Positions 24,541-34,979 of a stretch of 64,000 nucleotides of DNA are shown here, piece by piece (within the stretch, counting starts at the first letter, position 1; each line of letters starts with the position of its first letter). Made by a program: the position numbers and the translations under genes. The stretch comes from Echinostoma caproni. Lineage: Eukaryota; Platyhelminthes; Trematoda; Plagiorchiida; Echinostomatidae. The DNA lies in contig UZAN01039481.1 in NCBI GenBank assembly GCA_900618425.1, positions 1-64,000 on the forward strand, given 5' to 3'. The notes beneath the pieces are model-generated. The model was not told where the DNA came from. It ran no database searches and saw nothing but the letters and a program-made list of their open reading frames with translations.

Positions 24541-24764
24541 CTTTTAGCTTTCAGCGACGCGATGTTAATCAGGTAACATAATCTAATTTGGTGTGCACAA
24601 CAGGTTCTGACGTAGCCAGTCAAATTACTGTGGGACTGTTTCTAGAACTGATCCCCATCCCTGACTTTCGTCCTCTAAGCCACTATAGCGATCAAGACGT
24701 TCTTTTATAAATACCAAGTTATTTTGCGTTGTACCGACCTGGGAGATTGAAAGACATCTTGACA
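24541..24764 (-). repeat. fold-back right arm (224 bp)
   Basis: Inverted copy of 23871-24094. The high arm identity suggests recent insertion, recent inverted duplication, or conversion between the arms. Confidence 0.9.
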
Positions 24765-26282
24765 CTTCGTGGTATTTGTCTTCTCTGTGTTATGAATAGC
24801 TGTGTGATGGGTTACTTCAACCAACAAACTACGATAAACAAGCGGAATAAAATACTTCGCTACCAAATGACCTATGTATGGTTAAGAGGCGTGAGCAATG
24901 TATGCCATAAAGGGAACTTTCTGATAGAATTCTCAGCGGGCAAAGGGACCGGTGAAACCGAACAATGTCCCCCTTTTCAATTCATTTGGTCACATATGGC
25001 AAAAAAGGTTTTCACATCCACAAACTATTGAATAATGCCAGTTTCAGCCGCACGAATAGGCCAGTATGCACATTCCGTGCTTCATGAGTTGAGCGTAGTT
25101 GGCAAAAATCACTGATGAGCAAGAACTGCATATTATCCCTACACGTGTAAACCAATGGAATTAAGCAAAAACTGCTTAGATCCCATGCTCCTTTGCATGC
25201 CAATTTTCTACCTTGCTGTCTGCTTGAATGCCTCCTTTACCAGAAGCTTAGCATAAAGCTTGTCATGAAATCGATCGTGGATTTAAGAAATGCTTACAAA
25301 GAACACGTAATAAAGTTTTATGGAATAAGTTGGAGAGGTAGATGTGCTACTTAAATTGTATCTTGAGTGAAGCTGCTTAGAAGTGTACTTGGGATTCAAA
25401 TGCGAAAACATTTGTCATGCTACATATATGGGTTGACTGGTTGCATTTAGCCATAGAACTTTATAAGCTTGATTGGAGATTGATCCTTAAAATTCATGGG
25501 CAAAGGAACTTCTAGATTAAAATTGTTACGTGCGCTGAAGCGAACGAAACCTATAGAAGAAATGGTGCGAGGGGCTACTAAATTATTCGCATACATCAAG
25601 TAGAGTCTCAAACGATTTGAATTGCATAGAAAAGCTAGAAGAATGTGACGCAGACACAATGATCACGATAAAATGAACGGGTGACTGGTGAGACTGAATG
25701 AGTTATACGGGATGGTTGATTTTCTTGTTAAATAGGGTGTTTTTTGCATCGAATTGAGTTAGGATCAAGGCGTTTTATTTAATCCCATTAAACTCGAAGA
25801 CGGGTAAAGTTATTCATCCAATGCCGACTAATGAAGAAAACATTCAAAAAATTAACCATAAATTTACTTGGTGCGCATGGGAAATCAATCGTCATTGCAT
25901 TTAAATTTTTAATAATGGACAATGGACAATGGGCATGCCGCTCCGTAATGGACACAACTCTAAAGCGAGACAATCATGATAATGTAGCTTGCAATTATTG
26001 TATTTCTTTGATTACTTATCCAGTTTAGCGTCACCGTGGTTTGGCATGATGATTATTTCAACCGACAAAAATCTAAAAATGTGATATGAGGAATCTACCG
26101 AAATTAAGTGAGACAAAAATTGCTCGCGATATTGGGAATAAACAATAAAATTAAGCAGTAAAAATAAACGGAGCAATGATAGGGCCTTTTGGTTTGTCCT
26201 CCTAGGTGCGGAGTGGGGCTTCAGAATCGATCTCCATATACTGTTAGTTATCCAAGTGACCTGGTCACTTGTACATATAAGA
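24765..26282. other. no feature recognised
   Basis: AT-rich; ORFs of 61-121 codons overlap on both strands and look fortuitous. No repeats seen. Confidence 0.45.
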
Positions 26283-26400
26283 TATTCCGTTTCGCCTATT
26301 CGCCGATTTGGGCAATTCGTTTGCAAACGTTTCATCACCAGCCGAGATGACATCATCAGTGCCTGCAAAGTTATCAAGCTCAGCGAACAAGTGAGACGGA
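26283..26400 (+). repeat. dispersed repeat, relative of 62904-63060
   Basis: Shares CGCC..TTC.CCGA.TTGGGCAAT, then AAACGTTTCATCACCAGCC and CTCAGCGAACAAG, with the 62.9-63.06 kb repeat in the same orientation. Here the right half is shortened and no longer a full inverted copy of the left half. It is a short non-coding dispersed element. Confidence 0.65.
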
Positions 26401-26911
26401 ATTTAGTTCACCCCGAGCTACGTGAATCCATTTTCAATAGGTTGTCAACATATAGACACCTGATTATCCAGATGTAGCTCAGTTTGGAATATGAGCGACA
26501 CAAGAAAACGGTGCACACAAGCATACGGAAGACGACCGTAAGCAAAGATATGATCGTAGGCCGTGGTAGGTCAAAGCTCACCGTGAGTTACACTGATAGA
26601 AGAGGTATTTTTATTGTGTTGTAATGCAATGACTTGTGCTTCAACTATGCCTACATTTTAGTCACAAACGCGTTTAGCGTTACAATGGCATAACACAATA
26701 AAGAAGTCATATGCGACAATGATAAAACGTAAACAAAAGGTCATATTTGTAGGTTTAAAATTACTTGGTTTTTGATCTTTATCTTCTCAATTGGAAGTTC
26801 GAGCCAGATGGGGTAATGTTGAATAGCAGTAAATGTTTATTCGGGAGTTTAAGCAGCGATAATTGGATCGGGTTGTAGCGCGTGAAAGGTAAACAGATAG
26901 ATCGGGATTGA

Positions 26912-27268
26912 TCAGATGGCTAGGGTGATCCAGTATCTAATTGGCGAAATTCTCCCATGAATTAATATGAAAACCGTACACTTTGGAATTCGAGTGTTTA
27001 AGGGAATAAGAGAAACACGACTGGCATTTACCAAACCGCGACGAAGAGAAGTGCTATCCTTTTTAAGTAGTCTAGGGAAAATAAGGTATGACAGGGAAAA
27101 ATGCATTGATAAACAAGGGAACATACAGTTGTGTGCAGACTATCAACACTGACCAGCACACGAGAGCACCCCTTTAGAATGCTGTCTATGGTGACTCCTA
27201 GGTATTTGGTGGTGTGATATTTGGTGGATGCAGAATTGATGACTGGGATGCTCGGACCGGGAAGGACC
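26912..27268 (-). mobile_element. CR1-like fragment C (RT thumb/C-terminal domain)
   Basis: On the minus strand, SASTKYHTTKYLGVTID (about 27.23-27.18 kb) is the KYLG block after the palm of non-LTR RTs. It is followed by VYQCIFPCHTLFSLDYLK and, after a frame change, RLLKKDSTSLRRGLVNASRVS. It begins immediately beyond the 3' tail of fragment B and has no RT palm. It is part of a cluster of fragments in the same orientation. Confidence 0.7.
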
Positions 27269-27771
27269 ATTGTATTGTATTGTGTATAACGTTCGCAAGC
27301 ACTGGAGCTCATATTTCAGTTAAAAAATCATACATGCTAACCTTCACAATGTACATAATCAACGGGGAGAAAAGTTTTCACAGGCATGGGGAGATTACAT
27401 AATCCAAGGTTAAGACAAAGTTCACTTATTGTTCGCCCTTTGTATATGAGTAGACGAACAAGCTACGGTATGGGTGAATTGCAGTGTGTTAATTGGAGGT
27501 GAAATTTGGCGGAATTGTGAGCGTGTTGAATGATGGGAACGACAAAGTGTCCGTTTTTGCATGCAATGGGTGGTCAGGATCTGTGAGAATCCTCTCAGCA
27601 AATTTCAGACAGGAAGTTACATGATACACTGAAAGCTTTACAGTTAATTCATTCACAGGAATAGAAGAGACGACTAATAATGGTTAGACCACGGCGTAAG
27701 ACTTTCAAATCTTGTTAATAATCCATAGGTGTTCCGGATCATTTTGAAAAATTTGGGCGTTGTGCTCATGG
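27269..27771 (-). mobile_element. CR1-like fragment B (C-terminus and 3' tail)
   Basis: Minus-strand fragments read QDLKVLRRGLTIISRL, then KFAERILTDPDHPLHA, then the terminal region. The same C-terminal block occurs as KFAERILTDAGHPLHAELTSC in the copy at 42.8 kb, so the two are one family. The 3' end is a short (ACAAT)n-type tail at about 27.27-27.29 kb. Several stops and frameshifts. Confidence 0.7.
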
Positions 27772-27931
27772 TAACAATAGAATCAGGTTTGTTTTAGCCA
27801 CAACGTGAGTACCAAAACACAAGATTTCGGTGACAACGTTTCGACCTTCTTGGAAGGCCTTTGTCAAGTCAGTTTAATCGGTTTCTCGAAAACACAAGCT
27901 TTAAGGTGAAAATCGCGGCGTTGACCCAAAA
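27772..27931 (-). repeat. Penelope/LTR-like fold-back, left arm
   Basis: Reverse complement of 28035-28202 apart from small indels (a 6-7 bp gap at the inner end). On the minus strand it carries the block GACAAAGGCCTTCC, AAGGTCGAAACGTTGTCACC, which resembles a degenerate hammerhead (see findings). The block ends in GGTCAAC near the spacer. Confidence 0.85.
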
Positions 27932-28034
27932 TAGGTGCAGATCCCACAGGGCGCTAATGATAATCCGAATCCAACATACACACACACACACGCACACGTC
28001 CACACATACACGGAAACTGACGCACTTGACTCCG
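27932..28034. repeat. (CA)n-containing spacer
   Basis: A short spacer between the arms with an interrupted (AC)n tract at about 27975-28013 (CGCACACGTCC interruption). Short enough for the arms to snap back into a hairpin of about 150 bp. Confidence 0.85.
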
Positions 28035-28202
28035 TTTTTGGGTCAACCTTGAACGCCGCGATTTTCACCTTAAAGCTTGTGTTTTCGAGAAACCGATTAA
28101 ACTGACTTGACAAAGGCCTTCCAAGTAGGTCGAAACGTTGTCACCGAAATCTTGTGTTTTGGTACTCACGTTGTGGCTAAAACAAGCCTTATTCTATCTA
28201 TT
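28035..28202 (+). repeat. Penelope/LTR-like fold-back, right arm
   Basis: Inverted copy of 27772-27931, reading GACAAAGGCCTTCC, AGTAGGTCGAAACGTTGTCACC at 28110-28144. It abuts the truncated end of CR1-like fragment D. No coding sequence survives in either arm. Confidence 0.85.
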
Positions 28203-30250
28203 ACTTTCAAATCCTGTTTGATTAAACTAGAAAAAATAACTAGGGAACAGTAGAGTAATATGGGGAAGACACACTGATAAACAAAGACAGAAACAACTGA
28301 CTGGGATGCGCGAAACTGCCTGAGCTTTAGTATTTGAAATGGAAGGCACCGCAGTAAACCAATGTAGTTGTGAATGTGGGTTGACCAATAAAGTTTGCTA
28401 TCACAAATATCACAAATATAAGTGGAAAATAAGCATGGGGATAACACAGCTCCTTGATGGACCCCGGAGTTGTTGACTAAGAATATCGATGCGGCCTTCC
28501 CAATCTAGTGGTTTGTACCCTATCGGTAAAATAGTTGGATAGCCAAGCTAACAACTGCGTGGGGAATTCAAAGGATTGCAGTTTTTGTAACAAGTTGGAT
28601 CAAGGAATTTAATCACATGCAGAAGAGTAGTCTAGAAAATCACACCGAACAGACTTAACAGAGGAGTTCAAAGATTCAGTGATGAAATGAATGAGGGTGG
28701 AGACTGCGTCCAAGGTCGATCTTATAGGCTTGTAAGCAAACTGTGACGGATCACTGGGAATGTTTATGGACTGCTGAAGGCGTTTGAGGATGGCCTTTTC
28801 AGTCAATTTAGGAGCTAAAGACGTTATTGCTATGAGACGAAAACGTTTGGAGAGGATAGAAGATTTGAAGGCTTTGGGGATTGGTATGATTGCGACCGAC
28901 CTCCAACAATCGAAGATATTATGTGTGAAGAGATTCACTTACAACGGAGGCAATTGCTCCACCTAGGGAAGCAGCACCAAATTTGAAGAGAGCTAAGTGT
29001 AAGTCATCCGGGTCTGCAGCAGAAGACGTTTTGCAACCTTTTAAAAGTTTTAGCACATCATAATCTGAGAGTGGTCTCACGTTACAAACATTTTTTTACG
29101 AGTATGCAGGAAGAATGTCCGATGATTGACGCAGGAATGCGGCGTTGAGATCATCAGCATCCACATCCAGCTTCGACCGTACGTTCTTCCTTCCACAGAG
29201 AAGTTCTATACCTTGCAACAGGTGTTTGCTGTTTCCAGTCCTCAGAATTCGATCAGAGAATAGTACGTTCAATCTATTTACTTCAGCTTTGATAAGCCTA
29301 GACAAATACCTAACAGCTGAAGCATTGTGAGACTTGTACGCACGTTCCTTTTGTCGTCTCCGCGACTTTAGTAGGGGAGAGTTTATCCTTCCGTTAAACA
29401 CATAAAGACTTTGAACAGGACAGAAGTAATTGAAAATGGCATATATTGTTTGAGTGAATAGGGGGCACATGTGAGCAGAGAAAAATATGATAAAAACCAT
29501 CGGGAGGCTTGTCTGAGAGATTCATACATGAGAGAAATACGTGTAGGTGCAAAGTTACGAAAACGAAATGTGATGTGCTCAGATTTGTATGCACTGTGTG
29601 AATAAACTTTAGGTCGAACTAAGAGTAAGCAGTGGTCACAATGGTCAATAAATAGGAATTTTAGTGCTAAAGAACAAAGGGTTGAGTGGTTGGTAGTTAC
29701 TCTGTTCAGTATACAGTTACCTCTTGTGAGAGAGTAACCGAGATTTGTCACATCCAATGATAAAAGTGGATAAGTGCTAGTATGGTTGAAGTCACCAACG
29801 ATTATGTGCAGGTTAACATCTAAAAGTGGAGCAATAAAAGGTATGAACGAGTCGAAAAAGGACATACGGCCGGACTATATACAGTATGGAGCAATATACA
29901 AGTTAGTCAAAATTGTGTGAGTAAAACGGGAAAATCTAGGGTGACACTGCATAGTTAGGCACTCGATACCTTTTGAGCAGCACTGATAAACAACATGGGA
30001 CTTGCCACACCAGGAAACATTGACATATGTGGCAACACTCCCTCCGGTCTTTTTTCCTCCGGTTCCACGATCCTACCGTTAGACCTGAAAACCGTCTATT
30101 CACACTAGAGAGTCATCTACGTCCTTATTCAACCAGGATTCTTGAATACAGACCGTATACGTGTTCGTATAAATTCCTGATCTGAGGACACTAGTTAAAT
30201 CAGATATTTTGGGAAACAGGGATCGAGTGTTGGTGCTGACCAATGAAGGA
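28203..30250 (-). mobile_element. CR1-like non-LTR retrotransposon D (endonuclease to RT)
   Basis: The most complete copy in the window. On the minus strand, SLVSTNTRSLFPKISDL and CIQESWLNKDVDDSLV (about 30.25-30.1 kb) and VGDFNHTSTYP (about 29.8 kb) belong to an APE-type endonuclease. The linker KSRRRQKERAYKSHNAS comes next, then RT fingers FDCWRSVAIIPIPK and motif A CDFLDYSSACD (28.94-28.61 kb). The KLYWSTHIHNYIG block and VYQCVFPILLYCS (28447-28203) follow. It stops at LIKQDLKVIDRIR where the fold-back begins. Motifs B and C are degraded, and stops and frameshifts are frequent. Confidence 0.85.
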
Positions 30251-30439
30251 TAGTCATCTTTGACAGAGGGGTGCAATTAGGGGCAACTTGCCATCATGCA
30301 CGCTTGCGTTTTTTGGTCCAGCCTGAACAGTGAGAAAATGGAGTCGCACAAACCGCTGAACCATTGAAGCATGTTCTGGCGCGTTTGAAACAAATACTAA
30401 CATCACTTGAGTACCGACGGCGCATGATAGTGAGTGAGA

Positions 30440-31100
30440 AGGTGAAAATCCCAAGAATGTGACGGAGAGAGTGCAAGTTTAGCTCAGCCAATCGAAATGC
30501 ACTCGAAGAATTCAGAAGCATTCAGCCGGAGATCGGATTGGTTTGAGGTGGTTTGACAAAAGACCACATCATCTGTGTATTTAAAGATGTTGGCTGGCCG
30601 GGTAGAGGGTAAGTCATTGATGAATGCTGAAAATAAGTTTGGAGAAAGAAAAGCACCCTGAAGGACTCTAGAATTATTCACTAACGGTTTTTGCAAAAGA
30701 ATATTTCGCCTTGTTCCTTGTACAGTAGAATAGTGCAGCAACCAAGTGAGTGTAATTTTCGGGGAAGAGGTTGGTTAACCGAATGAAAAGTGGAAGAATA
30801 ATCACGGAAGTTACAACGAACGGGGTTTCGGGAACCGTCTAATAATTTACAAATAAAGTGCATCAGTGAAGAGACAGCGTCAAAAGCACATCTATCTGGC
30901 TTATACGTAAACTTAGTATATTGAAAACACTGATACCAGACCGAAAGCGGGTGAGAATAGCGAGTTCTACTATCCTAAGGCCAGAGGAGGTGATAGCATA
31001 GGAGGAAAGCGTTTATATAAAATGCCAGATGATGATTCAGAAATGAGAACAATGTAAACGGTCTCCAGGAATCAGGGCAAGAACATGTTTAAATCGATTT
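30440..31100 (-). mobile_element. CR1-like fragment E (RT palm)
   Basis: Minus-strand fragments carry motif A CNFRDYSSTFHSV (about 30.8 kb), motif B LQGAFLSPNLFSAFINDLP and catalytic motif C KYTDDVVF (30.66-30.58 kb, usual form YADD). Upstream CAFDAVSSLMHFI matches the segment before motif A. The following sequence to about 30.26 kb is unclear and joins fragment D. Truncated at both ends and frameshifted. Confidence 0.8.
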
Positions 31101-31746
31101 ATCGTTAAGGGATGCTAACATGTCCGTGAGTGAATCAGAGCCATGCTTGAGCACATACACAGATAAACCTTATGGGTCAAATGCAGTGGTGACTGTTGTG
31201 TCCCAAATTAAGTAGGCAAATGAGCACACATGAAGCAGTAAGTTTATGGTAAACAGCAAATATGTAGCCGGGACACAAACCGGGAAACAAGTAGTAATGA
31301 TCAGTATGTAGGAAGGCAATCAGGCAGGCAGAGTCCAGCTCACACGTCGCAGTACATGCAAACGCCATCAAGCCAGAATTAGAACAGTCAATCGATCGAC
31401 CGATCGATTGGTCAATCAGTTCGGCCCCAGGCATGTATGAACACAAATCACTCAGTTGTAAGCCATAACATTGACTTTTGTAGTTTTTAGAAGATAATAG
31501 ACCTCATAGGCGACAGGGCTTACGGTAGATAAACAATCTGTGTTAGGTGTGGAGACAGAAGACCACTTGAAGGAAAAACGAATGCAGCATAAGGACTGTT
31601 CACGTCGATAGTTTTACTTGTTGACCATTTCTTCTGTTCAGTCCCGTAATCTGGTCCCTTGCCACAACTGTCTTCCAACTTCAGCTCGCTGAGCTTGCTT
31701 GGCGAATGAAGCATACGGTCTTTTGATCTCTCTTTTTATTTGCAAG
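31101..31746. other. no gene; near-palindrome at 31384-31413
   Basis: Between the CR1 pile-up and the first exon of the transmembrane gene. CAATCGATCGACCGATCGATTG is interrupted only at its centre, a simple GATC-rich near-palindrome. Nothing else supported. Confidence 0.5.
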
Positions 31747-31936
31747 GTAACCTGTTTCACAAGGTTCGTTTGATGCATCTAGAAAATCTATTCTTCTCGT
31801 TTTTTTCTAAGCGATTTTATCGGCGGAGAGCACATTCTACCAGTGTGAACATATTTTTCCATGGTACTGCATGCGGTGAAGATTGCACTAACTGTTTCAG
31901 TAAACTATTAAACAGAACAGTGTGTTTTGAGCTGAG
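31747..31936 (+). CDS. membrane protein gene P1, exon A (Cys-rich)
   Basis: Pyrimidine-rich CTCTCTTTTTATTTGCAAG forms the acceptor and CTGAG/GTGAGA a near-consensus donor. The 190 nt hold two leading bases, 62 open codons and two trailing bases. The peptide runs from a hydrophobic, then basic stretch (FFSFFSKRFYRRR) to a Cys cluster (ACGEDCTNC) and an N-glycosylation-type NRT before another Cys. Phase and spacing fit exon B after a 295-bp intron. The upstream exon is not established; 23273-23366 and 15299-15346 are phase-compatible candidates. The mix suggests the lumenal or extracellular part of a membrane protein. The family is not recognised. Confidence 0.6.
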
Positions 31937-32231
31937 GTGAGAAAAATAAAGTTGGGTAAAATATCTAACGACATGATTCCAGTCACGTAAGTAGATCGAT
32001 TTCATAGTTAATCCTACACTACCGTGATGCGAAGGGACCATCTCCTTGCATTGATTACGCTTCCTTCACCTTTGCACAATGTGGCCGAATTATCGTGAAC
32101 TTTACCCTCTGTCTCTATTTCTCCCTCCCTCGTCACTCAAAAAAAGTGAGTTGATTACCACAAAATAGGTGAATTCAACACATCTTGTGACTATGGTGCT
32201 TCTTCTGAGTCTCTGTTCTGAAAAATTCTAG

Positions 32232-32420
32232 GTATGAACGACACAGTGTCTTATTGTCATCTGTCATTTCTCCTGATGTTACACGGTTCCCGCGGATTTA
32301 CAATCCGATGAATAATGTAGTGACAAGTGACAATCTTCCAACCAGAACTTGTTACACCGATTGTCTAAAAATCGTTGTTCCGGGTAACCCTACACACATT
32401 CAATCCTATGTTAAAAAGAG
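32232..32420 (+). CDS. membrane protein gene P1, exon B
   Basis: The acceptor TCTGTTCTGAAAAATTCTAG and donor AAGAG/GTGAGT are both strong. The 189 nt give one leading base, 62 codons and two trailing bases, so the exon keeps phase with exons A and C. The peptide begins YERHSVLLSSVIS, continues FPRIYNP, and contains a CYTDC pair and PGNPTH. Hydrophilic with no membrane segment. Joined to A through an Arg codon and to C through a Ser codon. It is absent from simple ATG-ORF searches because it has no early start codon. Unknown family. Confidence 0.6.
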
Positions 32421-32948
32421 GTGAGTAGTTTTCCGGATCATTGAACTCCAGTATTCGTGTACTCTATTATTCATTATTCATATATTTATTCAGTGATATG
32501 TTATTTCTTTTCGTGATTTATTACTTAACTATGATTTTCCGTTGCGGTCATTCGTATTGTTTCAATATATTTCGAAGAGATTCATATAAAATTCGCCAAT
32601 CAAAGTTTTATATCCACAAGCATCTACTTAGTGCAGATTTGCGGATACCAGAAACCCGTTTTATGTCATTCTGGATTCTTGTCTTACACATGCATCCATA
32701 AGTCCTTAAGTTAGAAACCTCTGAAGCGTTTCTGTCGATAGATCGTTCATACCGTGTGTTTGTATCTCTCCGTTACTTTTGAAGAAAAACATACATTAAT
32801 TACGAAGAAAAGAGAGAATACGAGGTATGGTGCACCACGAGGTTCGCCTATATGGAGAATATTTAAATTGAAGAGGACGGCCGAAACACCTCATTGATTG
32901 AGACTTCAAATTTTATCGCTTGAAGTGTTTACCGTTTACTGTGAGGCT

Positions 32949-33001
32949 TGATGGCAGTAGATTTAACTGACGAACTGAAAGTACGCGGGTTCAGTTCCGG
33001 C
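32949..33001 (+). repeat. tRNA-like segment
   Basis: TGGCAGTAGATT resembles an A-box and GGGTTCAGTTCC a B-box, in the P1 intron. It lies just upstream of the clearer SINE head at 33139. Stems are weak, so this is probably a decayed SINE head. Confidence 0.35.
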
Positions 33002-33138
33002 AGGAACACAAAACTATACCACTCAGTTGAATCCAAGGTGTTGTATTTTGTTTGTAGCTAGATGGTTCAAAACAGAAGCGTAGAAAACGTTACTGCAACA
33101 CAGTTCTACGAAGCGATTTGTGCCATTTCAGCAAATGG

Positions 33139-33300
33139 GCGGTGGTGGCCAAGTGATTAGGTCACCAACTTGTGACTTGGGAGTCCCGGGTTCGAACCAC
33201 TCCGCCGCCGCCCGTCTTCCCAGGCAGCTTTTGTATAGCCGCAGCCCCCCTTCCTGAATGTAGAAAGAACCATTGTATATATTTTAATGAATAAAAAAGG
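33139..33300 (+). mobile_element. tRNA-derived SINE
   Basis: The tRNA-like head starts with a 7-bp acceptor-type stem (GCGGTGG at 33139-33145 with CCGCCGC at 33202-33208). It has A-box TGGCCAAGTGATTAGG and B-box GGGTTCGAACC. The anticodon and T stems are mispaired, so it is not a working tRNA. A short tail follows, ending in ATGAATAAAAAAGGG near 33.3 kb. It sits in the same orientation within the intron between P1 exons B and C. Confidence 0.65.
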
Positions 33301-33484
33301 GAAGTAAAAAGTATATATAAATTTTTTTGAATACCTATCTAGAATAAATAAAATTTCCTGGAAATAAGAATGGCATCTGTAATGGCAAATTAATAATGAA
33401 ACCAGTAATTTTCAATCCCTTTTATTGCAACTCAGTTGATTTACATTTGCATTTGGAAACACGATGATACGAACGAAAACGTCG

Positions 33485-33550
33485 GTAGTATTCAGGCGCT
33501 GAATGTCATCAAATTGTCCCTCTGAAGGATGTGTGTTCGAATCTCATCAT
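33485..33550 (+). repeat. tRNA-like fragment
   Basis: GATGTGTGTTCGAATCTC provides a B-box and resembles the 15.7 kb minus-strand copy in the preceding GTCA.CAAAT string. The A-box is poor. Likely a second SINE fragment in the same P1 intron. Confidence 0.4.
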
Positions 33551-33713
33551 CATCACCCGACTTTCTCCAATCTCGATATGTTGTATGACAATCCTTTGAT
33601 TGGCTGGTTTTTATTTCCTACCAATGGTATCTTTGTATAATCTATGATAGAGGAAGGAAAATCAAAGCGATTGATGAAATATTTGTGTTTCATGTTGTAT
33701 TTTATTTATCTAG

Positions 33714-33894
33714 TCTTTTAAAAATGGTCTTACTTCACCGGATTGGAAAAGCAACAGGACCTACATGTTATCGCACAAAATTATACGTTGATTTAAAATT
33801 AAATACGTATCAAATTCAATTAATTGGTACCGCATTTATCATTTGCCAATTAATTATTGTTTTTTTTCTGTATGCATCAATGTTTAAATTGTAA
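33714..33894 (+). CDS. membrane protein gene P1, terminal exon C (C-terminal TM)
   Basis: After the acceptor GTATTTTATTTATCTAG, one leading base completes exon B's last codon and 59 further codons run to TAA (33892-33894). The end of the protein is a clear membrane helix (LIGTAFIICQLIIVFFLYA) with a four-residue tail SMFKL-type end, preceded by a polar stretch with one Cys. Exons A to C give about 186 C-terminal residues: Cys-rich ectodomain-like region, then one TM. If the 23.3 kb exon contributes a first TM, the topology would be two-TM with a large loop, as in ion-channel auxiliary subunits. That is speculation. Confidence 0.6.
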
Positions 33895-34536
33895 CGTGAA
33901 TGTGCACGGTTCCAGAGAAATTAGTCTGGATACATTGTTCTCGGTTTCTGCACTCAAATGTACCTGTTTCTTTTACGACGGAAAAACAAGCAGTAAACAA
34001 GTCGTGTACGAGCCAACCCAATGTAAATATGCAATCATTCAGGACCCTATTATCATCGGGAGTAAGCAGGGCAATGGTATGTTTAAAACGTCAGATCGCG
34101 AGTAAACGGAAATTGGAAACACATGTTTAGGTTATGAGAAATTTTCGTCTTTCACTTCAAAGCACCGAAATAATTAGATCGATCGCTAAATGTTGAACCG
34201 CAATAAATCCTGAAAAAGGTAGCGTTGTCAAACCCATTGCACATCATTGTCAGAACAATTTTAGCTTTAGGGAATATGTGGGAAATTGACAGGTGTTCAT
34301 AAATTACGGTGCGAAACAGTGAATAAAGGGGTGATAATAGTGGATTCCTGACCTGTTTTATAAGAAGTTGAACAGCGATTATCGCACCTACGGCGAATGA
34401 AATTGGAATGAATGAATATGAAAATAGATTTGAAGTCAGACATCGATTCACACCAAATAAGAAAAACATCGTTAGGTGATTAGCGAAATAGCTGTTGTGG
34501 TGTCTCTTTAAGTTAATACATCCTTACTTCTTCCAG
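33895..34536. other. P1 3' flank
   Basis: Presumed 3' UTR and flank. No canonical AATAAA close behind the stop. A 105-codon minus ORF (34469-34152) is hydrophobic but has internal splice-like signals and no clear support. Confidence 0.35.
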
Positions 34537-34596
34537 AACAAGTATCATTACTTGTCTACTGTTAGACGTTTAGCTGTCAGCCCAATGTGCTATCAG
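34537..34596 (+). CDS. candidate 60-nt exon
   Basis: The strong acceptor ATCCTTACTTCTTCCAG opens a frame continuing to 34689. A CAG/GTTGCA donor at 34596 would give a symmetric 20-codon exon (NKYHYLSTVRRLAVSPMCYQ). Without that donor the frame gives about 50 residues to a stop. It could be an exon of the next gene or an alternative 3' exon of P1. Confidence 0.35.
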
Positions 34597-34979
34597 GTTG
34601 CACATGCCTTTCTACCTATACCAGCTAAAGTGGAGTCAAGGCTCATATATGAAGTCTATCACGGATTCGCGGGACTGTCTTTGGGCTGAAACTCTAGATG
34701 CGCAGAACGGGAAAGATGAATACGGGTTGGTAAAGGTTATAAGACACAAGGTATTACATTTTGCATGTATGCTAAATTGAATGCACGACTATTTTGCTGA
34801 CCAACGCCAACTAAATTGCATTATTTCTGTTCACTGTTATTGTAAACCCGAGGTCTTTTGCAGGGCGTAATTTAATCTCTCTGTTCTTTTTCCCGATCAC
34901 ATTCAAAATTCCCCAAGCATCCCAGTTGTTCTCAAATTAAAATATGTAACAATATACAGTTGGTGGTGCATCTAAAAAC

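Noticed and set aside
27979..28013. A coding frame with a His/Thr repeat (HTHTHTHT)
   Set aside because: It is the translation of an interrupted CA microsatellite inside a fold-back.
33139..33208. A functional tRNA gene
   Set aside because: The acceptor stem pairs, but the anticodon loop has the wrong length and the T stem is mispaired, so it is a SINE head.
34152..34469. A 105-codon hydrophobic minus-strand protein
   Set aside because: It contains internal splice-like signals and has no upstream exon or clear acceptor; hydrophobicity is common in chance frames of AT-rich DNA.
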